Assembly (NCBI GenBank): GCA_020025615.1
Contig: JAHHRT010000006.1
Location: 1-34,247 of the forward strand
Direction: 5' to 3'
DNA length: 34,247 nucleotides
Source: Oscillospiraceae bacterium
Lineage (GTDB): Bacteria > Bacillota > Clostridia > Oscillospirales > Oscillospiraceae
Part shown: positions 1-8,059 of the stretch, one piece after another
Numbering within the stretch: the first letter of the stretch is position 1
Layout: every line of letters begins with the position of its first letter
Notes under the pieces: model-generated
Told to the model about the DNA's origin: nothing
The model's database searches: none
What the model saw: only the letters and a program-made list of their open reading frames with translations
Translations under genes and position numbers: made by a program

Positions 1-10
1 GGGGTTTTTG

Positions 11-682
11 TTAAAGCGCATAGAAGAGAATGGCGAAGAACTGCAGCAGGCTTCCCAGAATCACAAAGATATGGAACACCGAGTGCATCCACTTCTTTTT
101 GCTGCCGATGCCGTAGAGCACAGCGCCGATGGTGTAGGCAATGCCGCCGAAGAGAAGCAGCAGGAATCCGGGCAGCTGCATGACGGCAACCGTCTGCTTC
201 ACAAAGGGAAGTACAGCCCAGCCCATGCCAATATAGCAGATCATAGAGAAGACACTGTACTTCTTGAGGTCAATGGCAGTGAGGGTGATGGCCAGAGCAG
301 TCATGAGCCACTCGAAGGCAAACAGGCTCCAGCCCAGCACCGGGTACTGGGGACGAATGGCAGAGAGAGCCACCGGGGTGTAGGTTCCGGCAATGAGAAA
401 ATAGATGGTGCAGTGGTCGATGACCTGCATGACCCGCTTTCCCATATTGGGCCGCAGACCGTGGTAGATGCTGGAAATCGTATACAGTGCAATCATAGAG
501 GCACCGTAAATGGCAGAGCCGACAATGCCGTAGACATTGTGACGCAGAGCGGCGCGAATCACACACAGTACCAGCACAGCGATACCCATGGCACCGCCTA
601 CAATGTGGGTGACCATGTTTGTGATTTCCTCGCCCTTTGAGTAGTCCGGGAGATGGCGTTCGGACAATCTGGTTCGTTTCAT
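11..682 (-). CDS. trhA: Hemolysin III / TrhA (PAQR) family membrane protein
   Basis: The 223-residue protein is mostly hydrophobic, with about seven membrane segments after a short charged N-terminus (residues 1-20). Conserved PAQR/hemolysin III features are visible: THIVGG (around 25), SSIYHGLRP (around 70), IDHCTIYFLIAGTYTP (around 88) and a C-terminal HSVFHIFV stretch. These His and Asp residues form the presumed metal site of the family. Bacterial members (YqfA/TrhA) are inner-membrane proteins linked to membrane-energetics homeostasis; the hemolysin name is historical. The length fits the family. The ATG at 682 follows an AGAAGGGA ribosome site. The stop lies 10 bases from the window edge, so downstream partners cannot be seen. 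Confidence 0.93.
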   Translation of the reverse strand: MKRTRLSERHLPDYSKGEEITNMVTHIVGGAMGIAVLVLCVIRAALRHNVYGIVGSAIYGASMIALYTISSIYHGLRPNMGKRVMQVIDHCTIYFLIAGTYTPVALSAIRPQYPVLGWSLFAFEWLMTALAITLTAIDLKKYSVFSMICYIGMGWAVLPFVKQTVAVMQLPGFLLLLFGGIAYTIGAVLYGIGSKKKWMHSVFHIFVILGSLLQFFAILFYAL

Positions 683-713
683 GGTTAGTCCCTTCTTTTA
701 TGGATTTGAACCA

Positions 714-722
714 AGTATAGCA
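714..722 (-). promoter_or_regulatory. Extended -10 promoter of the trhA gene
   Basis: On the minus strand the sequence reads TGC-TATACT, an extended -10 (TGn plus hexamer), about 30 bases upstream of the ATG at 682. The -35 region is poor, as is common with extended -10 promoters. The roughly 200 bases between this site and the divergent promoter at 956 are AT-rich, and I recognise nothing else in them. Confidence 0.55.
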
Positions 723-955
723 CAAATTTTTAGAAAATAAAGAAATAATTGTAAATTTACCGATGGGAAAGGCAGGAAACTGGGATTCTCCTCTGAAAAC
801 GAGCGGAAAATACAGCGTTCTCCATGTTCAATCCCGGAAGCTTCGGAAATCCACTGGTTTGTAGATTGGCATATTGCACAAAAAAACCGCATCTTTTTTG
901 GCATCATAGTCCAGGGATAAGCATAAATTTTCATACTTTTTAGAGGGATATATGC

Positions 956-961
956 TATAAT
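956..961 (+). promoter_or_regulatory. -10 box for the CBS-domain gene
   Basis: A perfect TATAAT sits about 50 bases upstream of the CBS gene. No convincing -35 hexamer lies 16-18 bases upstream (the region is T-rich). The call rests on the -10 and its position. Confidence 0.45.
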
Positions 962-1014
962 ATTATAGGCGGCAAGGAAAGGGACCCCTTAGCCCCCATC
1001 TAAAGGAGATCTTG

Positions 1015-1428
1015 ATGAACAACATTTTATTTTTCCTGACTCCCAAAGCAATGTGCTCTTACTTATATGACGATTATACCATGCGGCAGGCGCTGGAAAA
1101 AATGGAAGTTGCAGGCTATGCGGCTCTGCCCATCCTCAATCGCCGGGGCGAATACCGGGGCACCTTGACAGAAGGCGACCTCCTCTGGGCTATTAAAAAT
1201 GTGTGTTATATGGATATGCGCCAGGCAGAGGCCCATCGCATTATGGAGATTTACCGCAGACGGGATAACGTTCCTGTCCGGGTCACGACCTCCATGCACG
1301 ATTTGGTGGACCGGGCATCCAGCCAGAACTTCGTGCCTGTGGTGGATGATAAGGATGCTTTCATCGGCATCATCACCCGGCGCGCGATTATTAACTACTG
1401 CCGGGACCTTATGTTCCCTGAGGACTGA
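1015..1428 (+). CDS. CBS-domain pair protein
   Basis: The 137-residue protein consists almost only of two CBS motifs. The first covers about residues 5-70 (YTMRQALEKMEVAGYAALPILN, then GTLTEGDLLWAI). The second covers about 80-135 (VTTSMHDLVDRASSQNFVPVVDD, then FIGIITRRAI). CBS pairs bind adenosyl nucleotides and act as energy or ligand sensors; the target of this stand-alone pair cannot be read from context. The ATG at 1015 is preferred over the TTG at 1012 because the AAAGGAG at 1002-1008 is 6 bases from the ATG but only 3 from the TTG. A strong terminator follows directly. Confidence 0.88.
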   Translation: MNNILFFLTPKAMCSYLYDDYTMRQALEKMEVAGYAALPILNRRGEYRGTLTEGDLLWAIKNVCYMDMRQAEAHRIMEIYRRRDNVPVRVTTSMHDLVDRASSQNFVPVVDDKDAFIGIITRRAIINYCRDLMFPED

Positions 1429-1440
1429 AACCATTTGAAA

Positions 1441-1487
1441 AACATCCCCGCCCATTCCTAAATGCGGAATGGGCGGGGATGTTTTTT
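1441..1487 (+). terminator. Bidirectional rho-independent terminator
   Basis: An 18-bp perfect stem (1441-1458 with 1466-1483, loop TAAATGC) is GC-rich in the middle and has T-runs on both strands. It ends the CBS gene from the left and the long minus-strand operon that finishes at 1516 from the right. Confidence 0.95.
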
Positions 1488-1515
1488 GATGCCCTTTTCC
1501 ATGGTTGGGAAAAGG

Positions 1516-3315
1516 CTATTTCTGATAGGCCAGCGGGGTGTCCAGATACTGCTCCCAGAGATAAATCTCCGGGGACTTTCGCAGGCCGAAGGCCTCTCGG
1601 ATTCCCTTGGACAGCTGGCGCAGCTTTGCCTGCATGGCATCCGAGGAAAAATACCGGGCGTTGCCGTCGGTCATGGCGTATTCCATGATCCGGGCCCGAT
1701 CTTCTTCGGGGAAGCTCATGGAGTAGGTGTCGATGAAGGCCTCCTGATAGGCGCTGCCGTCTCTTTGCTGATTCTTGAGATAGTCCCGGTCATAGGCAAA
1801 GCCCGGGGGATTCAGCGCCTCCCAGCGGTCGTAGGCGGCACTGCGCAGCTGGATAAAAGAATCCATCACATGGAACAGCTCGTGATAGAGGGTATACTCC
1901 GTGTCGCGGCCCACCGTTAGGGCGATATAGACGGAATTGCCGTTGAAATATTGCAGACCGTTGGCGGTGTGCAGGCTGTCGGTTTCTGCCTTTCCGCGAA
2001 TCTGCCGGGCCAGGCAGATATGAACGCCGTCATAGTCCGCTGCCAGGGCTTTCAGCATCCCCTTGGGATAGTGGGACAGCCGGGTGTCCAGCTGCTTTAA
2101 CTCCCGCATGAGCACCGGAACCAGGTACTCCGGGGTAATGTCATAGTCCCAGGGAGTAAAGGTGAGCACATCCTTCCATAGAAGAATGTCAACACCATGG
2201 CGCTGGCTCAGCTGCCGGGCATATTCCTGACATTTGGCAAGCCCTGCAAGGTCAGGATTTTCAGCGGTATAGTATGGGGTTACGTAGTTTTGGGAATCGC
2301 TGCAGGGGGATTTTGCCAAATCCCAGGCGTAAAGCCGGGTAGAGCTGCCCTCCTGGCTCAGCAGATAGACAAGCTCTCCGGGCCCCTGGACAGCGGACAG
2401 GGGAACATAACTGCTTTCCGCCTTCAGGGAGGCAATGCAGTGCCCGGTATCCAGGTCATAGCAGCGCAGATTCAGCTGACCGCCCTTTTGGGTATAGGTG
2501 ATGGTGCGATGGGACAGGGGCAGGAAGAAGCCCCGGGCGTCGGGGTCCTCGGGAACCAGGGACTGGGGGGTCTGACCGATCGGGCCGAAAACCAGGGATT
2601 GGGTGCAGCCCTCGGGAACGCTGGTATAACACCAATCTTCCCAGATGGAAATCTGAGGGAACCGGGTGTCATCATAGAGAAGCTCTCCTGTGGCGGTGTC
2701 CAGGAAGAGAATATGCCCTTTCTGTCCTTTGGGTACGATGGTGCATTGCAGAATGGAATCGTCCAGCAGTAAGGCGTCCATATTCTGGTAGGAAGCAATG
2801 CAGCTCAGAAGCACCTCCTGCTTGCCGGTGTTTCGGTCCAGGGCGCGGATTTCAGACCCGGTGCCATAGTAGAGGGTGGAAGTATCCTGAGACAGAATCG
2901 GACTGCCAATGGCATCCGAGGGGACAGTGAATTGCAGCTGCTCTGTGAGATCCAGGTTCAGCAGGGTTACTTCCCGGCTGGATTCGTTATAGAAGGAGAC
3001 GCCGTCGCTGCCGATGTGAAACAGCTCCATCACCGGGTAGGGGAGATTCCCCAGGGGATATTCTCCCTTTCCGGAAAGCAGGGACAGCTTAGGTCCTTGG
3101 TTTCCATCGGTGAGGAGCAGAAGATCCCCGTCAAGCGGGGCAATTCCCAGACAGCTTTCCCCGGGGAAGGGGACGTCTGCAAGGCACTCCCGGGAGGCGG
3201 GACGGTCCATGTCCACTTGCCCCACAGAAAGGGTGGGAGCTTGTGGATTCTTTGGGGTGCAGCCCCACAGGACCAGAAGACACAGAAGCAGGGGCAGAAG
3301 CCCCCGCGTCCTCAT
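1516..3315 (-). CDS. Lipoprotein with propeller-like N-terminal region and putative zincin metalloprotease domain
   Basis: The protein has 599 residues. The N-terminus is a lipoprotein signal peptide (hydrophobic residues 5-17, lipobox with Cys at 19). Residues 40-340 contain repeated short beta-type blocks (LYAWDLA, GHILFLDTATGELLYDD, LNLRCYDLDTG) like PQQ/WD-type propellers. The C-terminal third has an HELFH motif (HExxH, 478-482), then E525 in QEAFIDTYSM and a second acidic helix, a layout seen in gluzincin proteases. Substrate and activation are unknown. The ATG at 3315 is chosen because an upstream in-frame ATG (3363) would put 16 charged residues before the signal peptide. This start overlaps the preceding small gene's stop as ATGA, so translation is probably coupled. 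It is the last gene of the operon. Confidence 0.78.
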   Translation of the reverse strand: MRTRGLLPLLLCLLVLWGCTPKNPQAPTLSVGQVDMDRPASRECLADVPFPGESCLGIAPLDGDLLLLTDGNQGPKLSLLSGKGEYPLGNLPYPVMELFHIGSDGVSFYNESSREVTLLNLDLTEQLQFTVPSDAIGSPILSQDTSTLYYGTGSEIRALDRNTGKQEVLLSCIASYQNMDALLLDDSILQCTIVPKGQKGHILFLDTATGELLYDDTRFPQISIWEDWCYTSVPEGCTQSLVFGPIGQTPQSLVPEDPDARGFFLPLSHRTITYTQKGGQLNLRCYDLDTGHCIASLKAESSYVPLSAVQGPGELVYLLSQEGSSTRLYAWDLAKSPCSDSQNYVTPYYTAENPDLAGLAKCQEYARQLSQRHGVDILLWKDVLTFTPWDYDITPEYLVPVLMRELKQLDTRLSHYPKGMLKALAADYDGVHICLARQIRGKAETDSLHTANGLQYFNGNSVYIALTVGRDTEYTLYHELFHVMDSFIQLRSAAYDRWEALNPPGFAYDRDYLKNQQRDGSAYQEAFIDTYSMSFPEEDRARIMEYAMTDGNARYFSSDAMQAKLRQLSKGIREAFGLRKSPEIYLWEQYLDTPLAYQK

Positions 3316-3488
3316 TGATGCCGTGCCAGAGTGTAGTCGTCGCCCTGGCGATAGAAGGGGCACTGCTGAGACCGGGAGGACATAATTCGGTAGACCTCGT
3401 CCTCGTCCAGGTCCATCATGCAGTAGTATTCGTCGTATTCTTCATCGTAGTCATAATACCAGCAGGTATCGCACTGAGATTGTTCCAT
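3312..3488 (-). CDS. 58-residue Cys-containing acidic mini-protein (DUF6472-like)
   Basis: The ORF starts MEQSQCDTCWYYDYDEEYDE and continues with C23, MMDLDEDEVYRIM and C43-P-F-Y. Four cysteines (6, 9, 23, 43), a Tyr/Asp/Glu-rich first half and a DLDEDE segment match my memory of the small DUF6472 family of Clostridia; function is unknown. The CxxC plus two further Cys suggests a small metal-binding fold. A strong GGAGGA site lies 6 bases before the ATG and overlaps the end of the YfcE gene (2-base gap). The stop TGA overlaps the next gene's ATG. This coupling on both sides argues that it is real. Family naming is less certain than the coding call. Confidence 0.8.
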   Translation of the reverse strand: MEQSQCDTCWYYDYDEEYDEYYCMMDLDEDEVYRIMSSRSQQCPFYRQGDDYTLARHQ

Positions 3489-3490
3489 GG

Positions 3491-4006
3491 TTATTCCTCC
3501 AAAATGCGGAAGGAGAATTCTCCGTTTTCGTAGATCAGGCAGCTGTGACTGCCGTCCTTGGGAATGGACACACTGCCGGGGTTGAGACAGCGGATGCCGT
3601 TGTGAACCTCGTCAATTTTTACGTGGGTGTGTCCGCTGAGGAAGATGCTGCCCGCAGGCAGGGGCGGAAGGTTATCCGGGCTGTGATGGTGCCCGTGGGT
3701 GAGATAGAAGGTGCGGTTGTCCACAAGCAGCTGGGAAAATTCTGCCATACAGGGGAAGGGAAGCACCATCTGGTCCACCTCTGCCTCGCAGTTGCCGCGG
3801 ACAGCAAGAATACGGTCCCGGTAGTTTGACAGCATGGGGATTACCTGCTTGGGGGCGTAGTCCTTGGGAAGATCGTTGCGGGGGCCGTGGTAGAGCAGAT
3901 CTCCCAGCAGGATCAACTTGTCGGGATTTTCCGCTTCCACCAGCTCGCACAGCCGACGGCACCAGAAGGCGCTGCCGTGAATATCGGATGCAATCAGCAG
4001 TTTCAT
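3491..4006 (-). CDS. yfcE: YfcE/MJ0936-family metallophosphoesterase
   Basis: The 171-residue protein has the full set of calcineurin-type phosphoesterase motifs: D8-x-H10 (ASDIHG), GDLLYHGPRND (D36), GNCEAE (N71), LTHGHHH and SGHTH. These residues bind a two-metal centre, and the family hydrolyses small phosphodiesters. The length is typical. The AAGGAG ribosome site overlaps the stop of the DUF1643 gene upstream. It lies mid-operon; no direct substrate link to its neighbours is evident. Confidence 0.93.
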   Translation of the reverse strand: MKLLIASDIHGSAFWCRRLCELVEAENPDKLILLGDLLYHGPRNDLPKDYAPKQVIPMLSNYRDRILAVRGNCEAEVDQMVLPFPCMAEFSQLLVDNRTFYLTHGHHHSPDNLPPLPAGSIFLSGHTHVKIDEVHNGIRCLNPGSVSIPKDGSHSCLIYENGEFSFRILEE

Positions 4007-4018
4007 AGAGAAGTCTCC

Positions 4019-4630
4019 TTAAAAGGTATCGAGATAGGCGGTCACATCGAAGGGCCGCAGTTTTTCGTCTTTGCGAAGGTAGAGAGGGTGGTGGGGGTGG
4101 CCCTTTTTGCTCACAGCTCCGGCACAGTACCAGCTGGCATTCTGTGCCTGTCCGGCTTCCACCATATCCTGAAGACACTGGGGAAGGTAGGGCCGCTTCT
4201 CAATGATGGTGCCCCAGGCTGCCCAGATAGCAGGTTCCTTGGAAAGGGACAGAACATAGCGGAACGCTTCCAGATTCTCCCGGTGGAGCAGGGGATTGCA
4301 GGTTTTCTCCATAGCGTCTGGGTCGGTGGCTCTCTGGGCATAGACATTGAACATGAGGAAGCTGTCAAAGCCGTTGCCCAGGGCAATCCGTTCCACGGAT
4401 TTGAGGGTGTTGTCCAGGTTATCGGGCTGGGCGGTGGAGGGGTTGATGCCGATGCAGATCAGGGGCTTTTCTCCCCGGGTGCCCAGGATGTAACGGTATT
4501 CGGAGTAAAAATTGGGGACATACAGCCATTTTTGAATGTCATAGTCAGGAGAAGGGGTGTTTGCGGCTTCCAGGGCCTCCCGGAAGGTCACAAGCTCCAT
4601 CTCAGTGGTTGCGCCGCTTGGAATATGCAT
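4019..4630 (-). CDS. DUF1643 domain protein
   Basis: The 203-residue protein has the DUF1643 signature ICIGINPSTA at about residues 57-66, followed by D-N-T (PDNLDNTLKSVERIA), FNVYAQRATDP and AAWGTIIEKRPYL. The function of the family is unknown; it is found in bacteria and phages. The ATG at 4630 is chosen over an in-frame ATG 30 bases upstream because a GGAGG lies about 10 bases before it and the longer start would overlap the preceding gene. The gap to the upstream stop is 2 bases, so the genes are cotranscribed. Confidence 0.85.
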   Translation of the reverse strand: MHIPSGATTEMELVTFREALEAANTPSPDYDIQKWLYVPNFYSEYRYILGTRGEKPLICIGINPSTAQPDNLDNTLKSVERIALGNGFDSFLMFNVYAQRATDPDAMEKTCNPLLHRENLEAFRYVLSLSKEPAIWAAWGTIIEKRPYLPQCLQDMVEAGQAQNASWYCAGAVSKKGHPHHPLYLRKDEKLRPFDVTAYLDTF

Positions 4631-4632
4631 AT

Positions 4633-5208
4633 TCAGACATCCTCCACAGTGGGGAACCACAGGCTCTTAGAGGGATCGTGGAAATCACAGCTCTGAGGGT
4701 CCCGGTTGGTCTGCATACACCAGGCAGCAAAGGCGGTGTCCAGGAAGGGATAGATGCCGTCCATAGCGGAGTGGACGGAAACAGCGCTGCCGTCCTTCAT
4801 GTGCAGCTCCACAACGATATTGCCGCCGGTGACGATATAGAGCTTCTGGCCCACAATATCCCGGTAGTAATAGGTGCGGTCCTTCTTTCCGAAGGAGGAA
4901 ATGAGGAAGCTTTCGCCGTCATAGAAGATGCCAAAGCTCAGATAGTATCCTGCAAGACCGATGCCCATACCCAGGACGATAATGCCGCCCACCAGCAGGA
5001 CCTTGCCCTGGGTGACGCCGGTGACAATGGCGAGGATGCCCAGAATCGAGAGAACCGTTCCGAAGATGCCGTAACGCTTGGAAGCACGGACGGCAAGGCC
5101 GGAGCGGTGCTGGGCCTTGCTGCGGAACAGCTTTGTGAAGCTCTTATCCACCAGATAGCAGACCCCGAAAACTGCGGCTGCAATGAGAAGGGTCAGAAAA
5201 ATTTGCAT
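4633..5208 (-). CDS. Small membrane protein with C-terminal PH-like domain
   Basis: The 191-residue protein has one N-terminal membrane helix (residues 2-20), a basic linker (FRSKAQHRSG), then two more hydrophobic helices (about 48-64 and 68-90). A soluble C-terminal part follows (FGIFYDGESFLISSFGKKDRTYYYRDIVGQKLYIV...), whose beta-rich pattern resembles bacterial PH (YdbT/DUF-type) domains. It may be one of the Clostridial DUFs of this architecture (possibly DUF6560, from memory). The role is unknown. It is cotranscribed with its neighbours. Confidence 0.75.
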   Translation of the reverse strand: MQIFLTLLIAAAVFGVCYLVDKSFTKLFRSKAQHRSGLAVRASKRYGIFGTVLSILGILAIVTGVTQGKVLLVGGIIVLGMGIGLAGYYLSFGIFYDGESFLISSFGKKDRTYYYRDIVGQKLYIVTGGNIVVELHMKDGSAVSVHSAMDGIYPFLDTAFAAWCMQTNRDPQSCDFHDPSKSLWFPTVEDV

Positions 5209-5241
5209 AAATGTTCGCTCTCCTTTTTCTCTTTCTACAGG

Positions 5242-5946
5242 TCAGCCCTGGGCCTGGGGAATCCAGTCCATATCCACGGTGACGGGGAATTCCTCCTGTG
5301 CACCGTCGGGGCCCTTGCTGAGATAAATGAGCAGCTGCTGGCCTGTCTGCTGGATTCGGACGGGGCCGGAATGTTCTGTGCTGAGTACATCGATCCGGCG
5401 GACGGTATTGCCCTGGGGGTCGATGGCCATGAAGTCCGGGCTGTCAGAGCCGCAGAGATAGAGATAACCGTAGTCTTCGTCAATGTGTGCGGCGCTGATG
5501 GAACCTTTAAATTCCGGATTCTGCCAGAGAATATCCCCGGTAATCACGTCCAGAGCCACCACAGTACCGTCCTCATTATAGTAGTAGGTGCCCTCAAATC
5601 TGCCGATGGGATTGATGCGGGGCGTTTCAGAGGCGGGGAAGTGGGCAGTCTCTCGGGTCCAAACCAGGCTTCCGTCGGGGCCGATGCCCTGGAAGGTGCA
5701 GTATTCCTCTGTGTCCTCCATCATGTAGTTGTACACGACCTGATAGGCAGCGTGGGAAAGGGCAACGGTTTCCTGGGTGGGGTCCGGCAGAAATTCCGTG
5801 GCCTGGGTGGCGGGGACGGTAGAGGCCTCTGTAACCGCCTGGCTTTCCACAGAAGCAGTGGGGGCCAGCGTCTCCGGGGCCTGGGGCTTTGCACCGCAGC
5901 CGGAAAGCAGCAGGGCGCAGCAAAGAATCATACAGTAACGTTTCAA
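5242..5946 (-). CDS. Lipoprotein with partial PQQ/propeller-like blades, TTG start
   Basis: The 234-residue protein has a lipoprotein signal peptide (MKRYCMILCCALLLSGCG; Cys17 is the lipidation site), a Thr/Ala/Pro-rich linker (about 20-58) and a domain with YYNEDGTVVALDVITGDILW and LYLCGSDSPDFMAIDPQGN. These blocks look like PQQ-type propeller blades, too few for a whole propeller. The start is TTG at 5946, 7 bases after a strong AAGGAGGA that overlaps the stop of the upstream cyclo-ligase; no ATG has comparable support. Function is unknown. Like the last gene of the operon it is a lipoprotein with propeller-like repeats. Confidence 0.8.
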   Translation of the reverse strand: MKRYCMILCCALLLSGCGAKPQAPETLAPTASVESQAVTEASTVPATQATEFLPDPTQETVALSHAAYQVVYNYMMEDTEEYCTFQGIGPDGSLVWTRETAHFPASETPRINPIGRFEGTYYYNEDGTVVALDVITGDILWQNPEFKGSISAAHIDEDYGYLYLCGSDSPDFMAIDPQGNTVRRIDVLSTEHSGPVRIQQTGQQLLIYLSKGPDGAQEEFPVTVDMDWIPQAQG

Positions 5947-5958
5947 GGGTTTTCCTCC

Positions 5959-6492
5959 TTAAGCCCACAGAACCAGGTCCACGGGGATGTCGAATTCCTC
6001 GGTTTCCAGCTGGGGCAGCATCTGAAATTCATAGCACAGGGCTACAGTGGGGTGATTGGGTTCCCGGGAAAGGAACTTGTCATAGAAGCCGCCGCCGTAG
6101 CCGATTCGGTGGCCCTGGGGGTCAAAGGCCAGGCCCGGCATGAGAACCAGAGCGGTTTCATCCTCGGCGACAGGCTCGTCAGAAATGGGCTCGGGGATTC
6201 CTGCATAGCCCTTTGCCACCTGGGTCAGGTCGTCCAGGTACAGAAACTTCATTTCTTCGCCGTAGACCTTGGGCACAGCCACCCGTTTTCCATCCCGGAT
6301 GGCCTGCTCCAGCATGGGAACCGTGCGGACTTCCTGGTTATAGGGAAGATAGCCATAGATGGTCTTTGCCTTCTGATAGGCTTCGGATGCCCGGAACAGC
6401 TCACCCAGACGGGCACTGCGTGAGATGATTTCCTCCTCGGTCATAGCCCGCTTCCGGTCTCGAATGGCCCGACGCAATTCTTTTTTGTCCAT
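5959..6492 (-). CDS. fau: 5-formyltetrahydrofolate cyclo-ligase
   Basis: The 177-residue enzyme converts 5-formyl-THF to 5,10-methenyl-THF using ATP. Diagnostic motifs are the basic N-terminus (MDKKELRRAIRDRKRAM), TIYGYLPYNQEVRT, AVPKVYGEEMKFLYL and the C-terminal GLAFDPQGHRIGYGGGFYDKFL nucleotide/folate site. The ATG at 6492 follows AAAGGAG by 8 bases; an ATG 33 bases upstream has no site. It is the first gene of the seven-gene minus-strand operon and the only one with a firm metabolic role. Confidence 0.95.
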   Translation of the reverse strand: MDKKELRRAIRDRKRAMTEEEIISRSARLGELFRASEAYQKAKTIYGYLPYNQEVRTVPMLEQAIRDGKRVAVPKVYGEEMKFLYLDDLTQVAKGYAGIPEPISDEPVAEDETALVLMPGLAFDPQGHRIGYGGGFYDKFLSREPNHPTVALCYEFQMLPQLETEEFDIPVDLVLWA

Positions 6493-6556
6493 GGAATGTT
6501 CTCCTTTCTGTTCCGCGGCCTTCATGGGGAGATCACGGACAGATCTTATTCAGATT

Positions 6557-6585
6557 ATTCTAACACACTCCCACAGGCAATGCAA
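6557..6585 (-). promoter_or_regulatory. Promoter of the fau operon
   Basis: On the minus strand: TTGCAT (6585-6580), 17-base spacer, TAGAAT (6562-6557), about 65 bases before the fau ATG and just downstream of the glmM terminator. It is the only good promoter for the whole 1.5-6.5 kb operon. Confidence 0.7.
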
Positions 6586-6626
6586 TCAAAAGGGCCTGCT
6601 TTGCCGGAGAAAGATGGGAGACTGCA

Positions 6627-6660
6627 AAAACCGCCGCTTAGTACCATAAGCGGCGGTTTT
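6627..6660 (-). terminator. Terminator of the glmM transcript
   Basis: A 14-bp perfect stem (6627-6640 with 6647-6660, hexanucleotide loop) has CCGCCGC in the core and A/T ends, giving a U-run on the minus strand. It lies 13 bases past the glmM stop and separates glmM from the fau operon. Confidence 0.9.
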
Positions 6661-6672
6661 GAAATCGGATAT

Positions 6673-8058
6673 TTAAGACTGGTAGCCTTTTGTGCGGATG
6701 ACATCCAGAACATCGGCAACCAGGGATTCGCACAGTGCGGATTTGGGCCCCTCCACCATGACTCGAATCATGGGCTCGGTGCCGGAGGCGCGGACCAGAA
6801 TCCGCCCGGCGTCTTTGAGCTTGTCCGCGACCTGGGCCGTGACGGCCTTTACGTCGGGGTCTTCCAGAACGGCTTCTTTATTGGCAACCCGGATACTTCT
6901 GACTACCTGGGGATAGAACTCAAAGCCATCGCAGAGCTTGCTGAGGGGCTTTCCGGTGTCCATCATAATCTCCATGATTTTGAGACTGGTGAGAATGCCG
7001 TCGCCGGAGGAGCCATATTTGGCAAAGAGAATATGTCCGTTCTGCTCGCCGCCCAGGCTGCAATTGTGGGCACGCATATAGTCATAGACGTGCTTGTCGC
7101 CTACGGGTGTTCTGGCATATTGAATCTCCAGCTTGTCGAAGGCACGGTAGAGACCGGCATTGCTGAGAACGGTGGTGACTACGGTGTTCTCTTTGAGAAG
7201 TCCCCGCTCCTTCATGTAGGAAGCGCAGATGTACAGAATATGGTCGCCTGTGACGATGCCGCCCCGCTCATCTACGCAGATGCAGCGGTCAGCGTCTCCG
7301 TCGTAAGCAAAGCCTACGTCAAGACGGTTTTCAAGGACAAAACGCTGAAGCACCTCAATGCAGTTGGAGCCGGCATTTTCGTTGATATTATAGCCGTTGG
7401 GCTCTGCGTTGATTACATAGGTAGTGGCACCCAGTGCATCAAATACAGCCTTTGCAATAATCCAGCTGCTGCCGTTGGCACAGTCCAGGCCGACCTTCAT
7501 TCCCTGGAAGGAGTAGAGCCCCATGCTGATGAGGTAGCCAATGTAGCGGTTGCGCCCGGAGACGTAGTCTACGCTTCTGCCTACCCGATTGCGTTGGGCC
7601 AGGGGAAGCTCGGTCCAGCTGCGCCCGAAGGCGGTGAGCTGCCCATCCAGATAGTCTTCAATGAGGGCGAGAACGTCGTCGTCCATTTTTTCGCCGTTGC
7701 CGCCAAAGAGCTTGATGCCGTTGTCATAGTAGGGATTGTGGCTGGCGGAGACCATCACGCCGCAGTCAAAGCCGTCGGTGCGGACGATGTAGGCCACAGA
7801 GGGGATGGCGGTGACATGGAGCAGATAGGCATCTGCGCCGGAGGCCACCAGACCGCCCACCAGATTGGCTTCCAGCATATAGCTGGAACGCCGGGTGTCC
7901 TTGCCGATGATGACCCGGGCGGGACCTTCAATTCCGGCACGGCGGCGGAGCTTGCAGTAGTACCACCCAAGGAATCGTCCGATTTTGAAGGCGTGCTCTG
8001 CGGTCAGTGTGACATTGGCTTCTCCGCGGAAGCCGTCAGTTCCAAAATATCTGCCCAT
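6673..8058 (-). CDS. glmM: Phosphoglucosamine mutase
   Basis: The 461-residue enzyme interconverts glucosamine-6-P and glucosamine-1-P for UDP-GlcNAc and peptidoglycan synthesis. Motifs in order: FGTDGFRG at the N-terminus, the phosphoserine loop SASHNP (104-109), the metal site DGDADR (around 253-258), sugar-binding GGEQNGHI (usual GGEQSGH) and phosphate-binding RASGTEPMIRV near the C-terminus. It starts 1 base after the preceding stop, with GGGAGGG as ribosome site. Its length is near the typical 445-450. Confidence 0.96.
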   Translation of the reverse strand: MGRYFGTDGFRGEANVTLTAEHAFKIGRFLGWYYCKLRRRAGIEGPARVIIGKDTRRSSYMLEANLVGGLVASGADAYLLHVTAIPSVAYIVRTDGFDCGVMVSASHNPYYDNGIKLFGGNGEKMDDDVLALIEDYLDGQLTAFGRSWTELPLAQRNRVGRSVDYVSGRNRYIGYLISMGLYSFQGMKVGLDCANGSSWIIAKAVFDALGATTYVINAEPNGYNINENAGSNCIEVLQRFVLENRLDVGFAYDGDADRCICVDERGGIVTGDHILYICASYMKERGLLKENTVVTTVLSNAGLYRAFDKLEIQYARTPVGDKHVYDYMRAHNCSLGGEQNGHILFAKYGSSGDGILTSLKIMEIMMDTGKPLSKLCDGFEFYPQVVRSIRVANKEAVLEDPDVKAVTAQVADKLKDAGRILVRASGTEPMIRVMVEGPKSALCESLVADVLDVIRTKGYQS

Positions 8059-8059
8059 C

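Noticed and set aside
698..934. 78-residue minus-strand ORF between trhA and the CBS gene
   Set aside because: It overlaps the trhA promoter, has no ribosome site and lacks any family resemblance.
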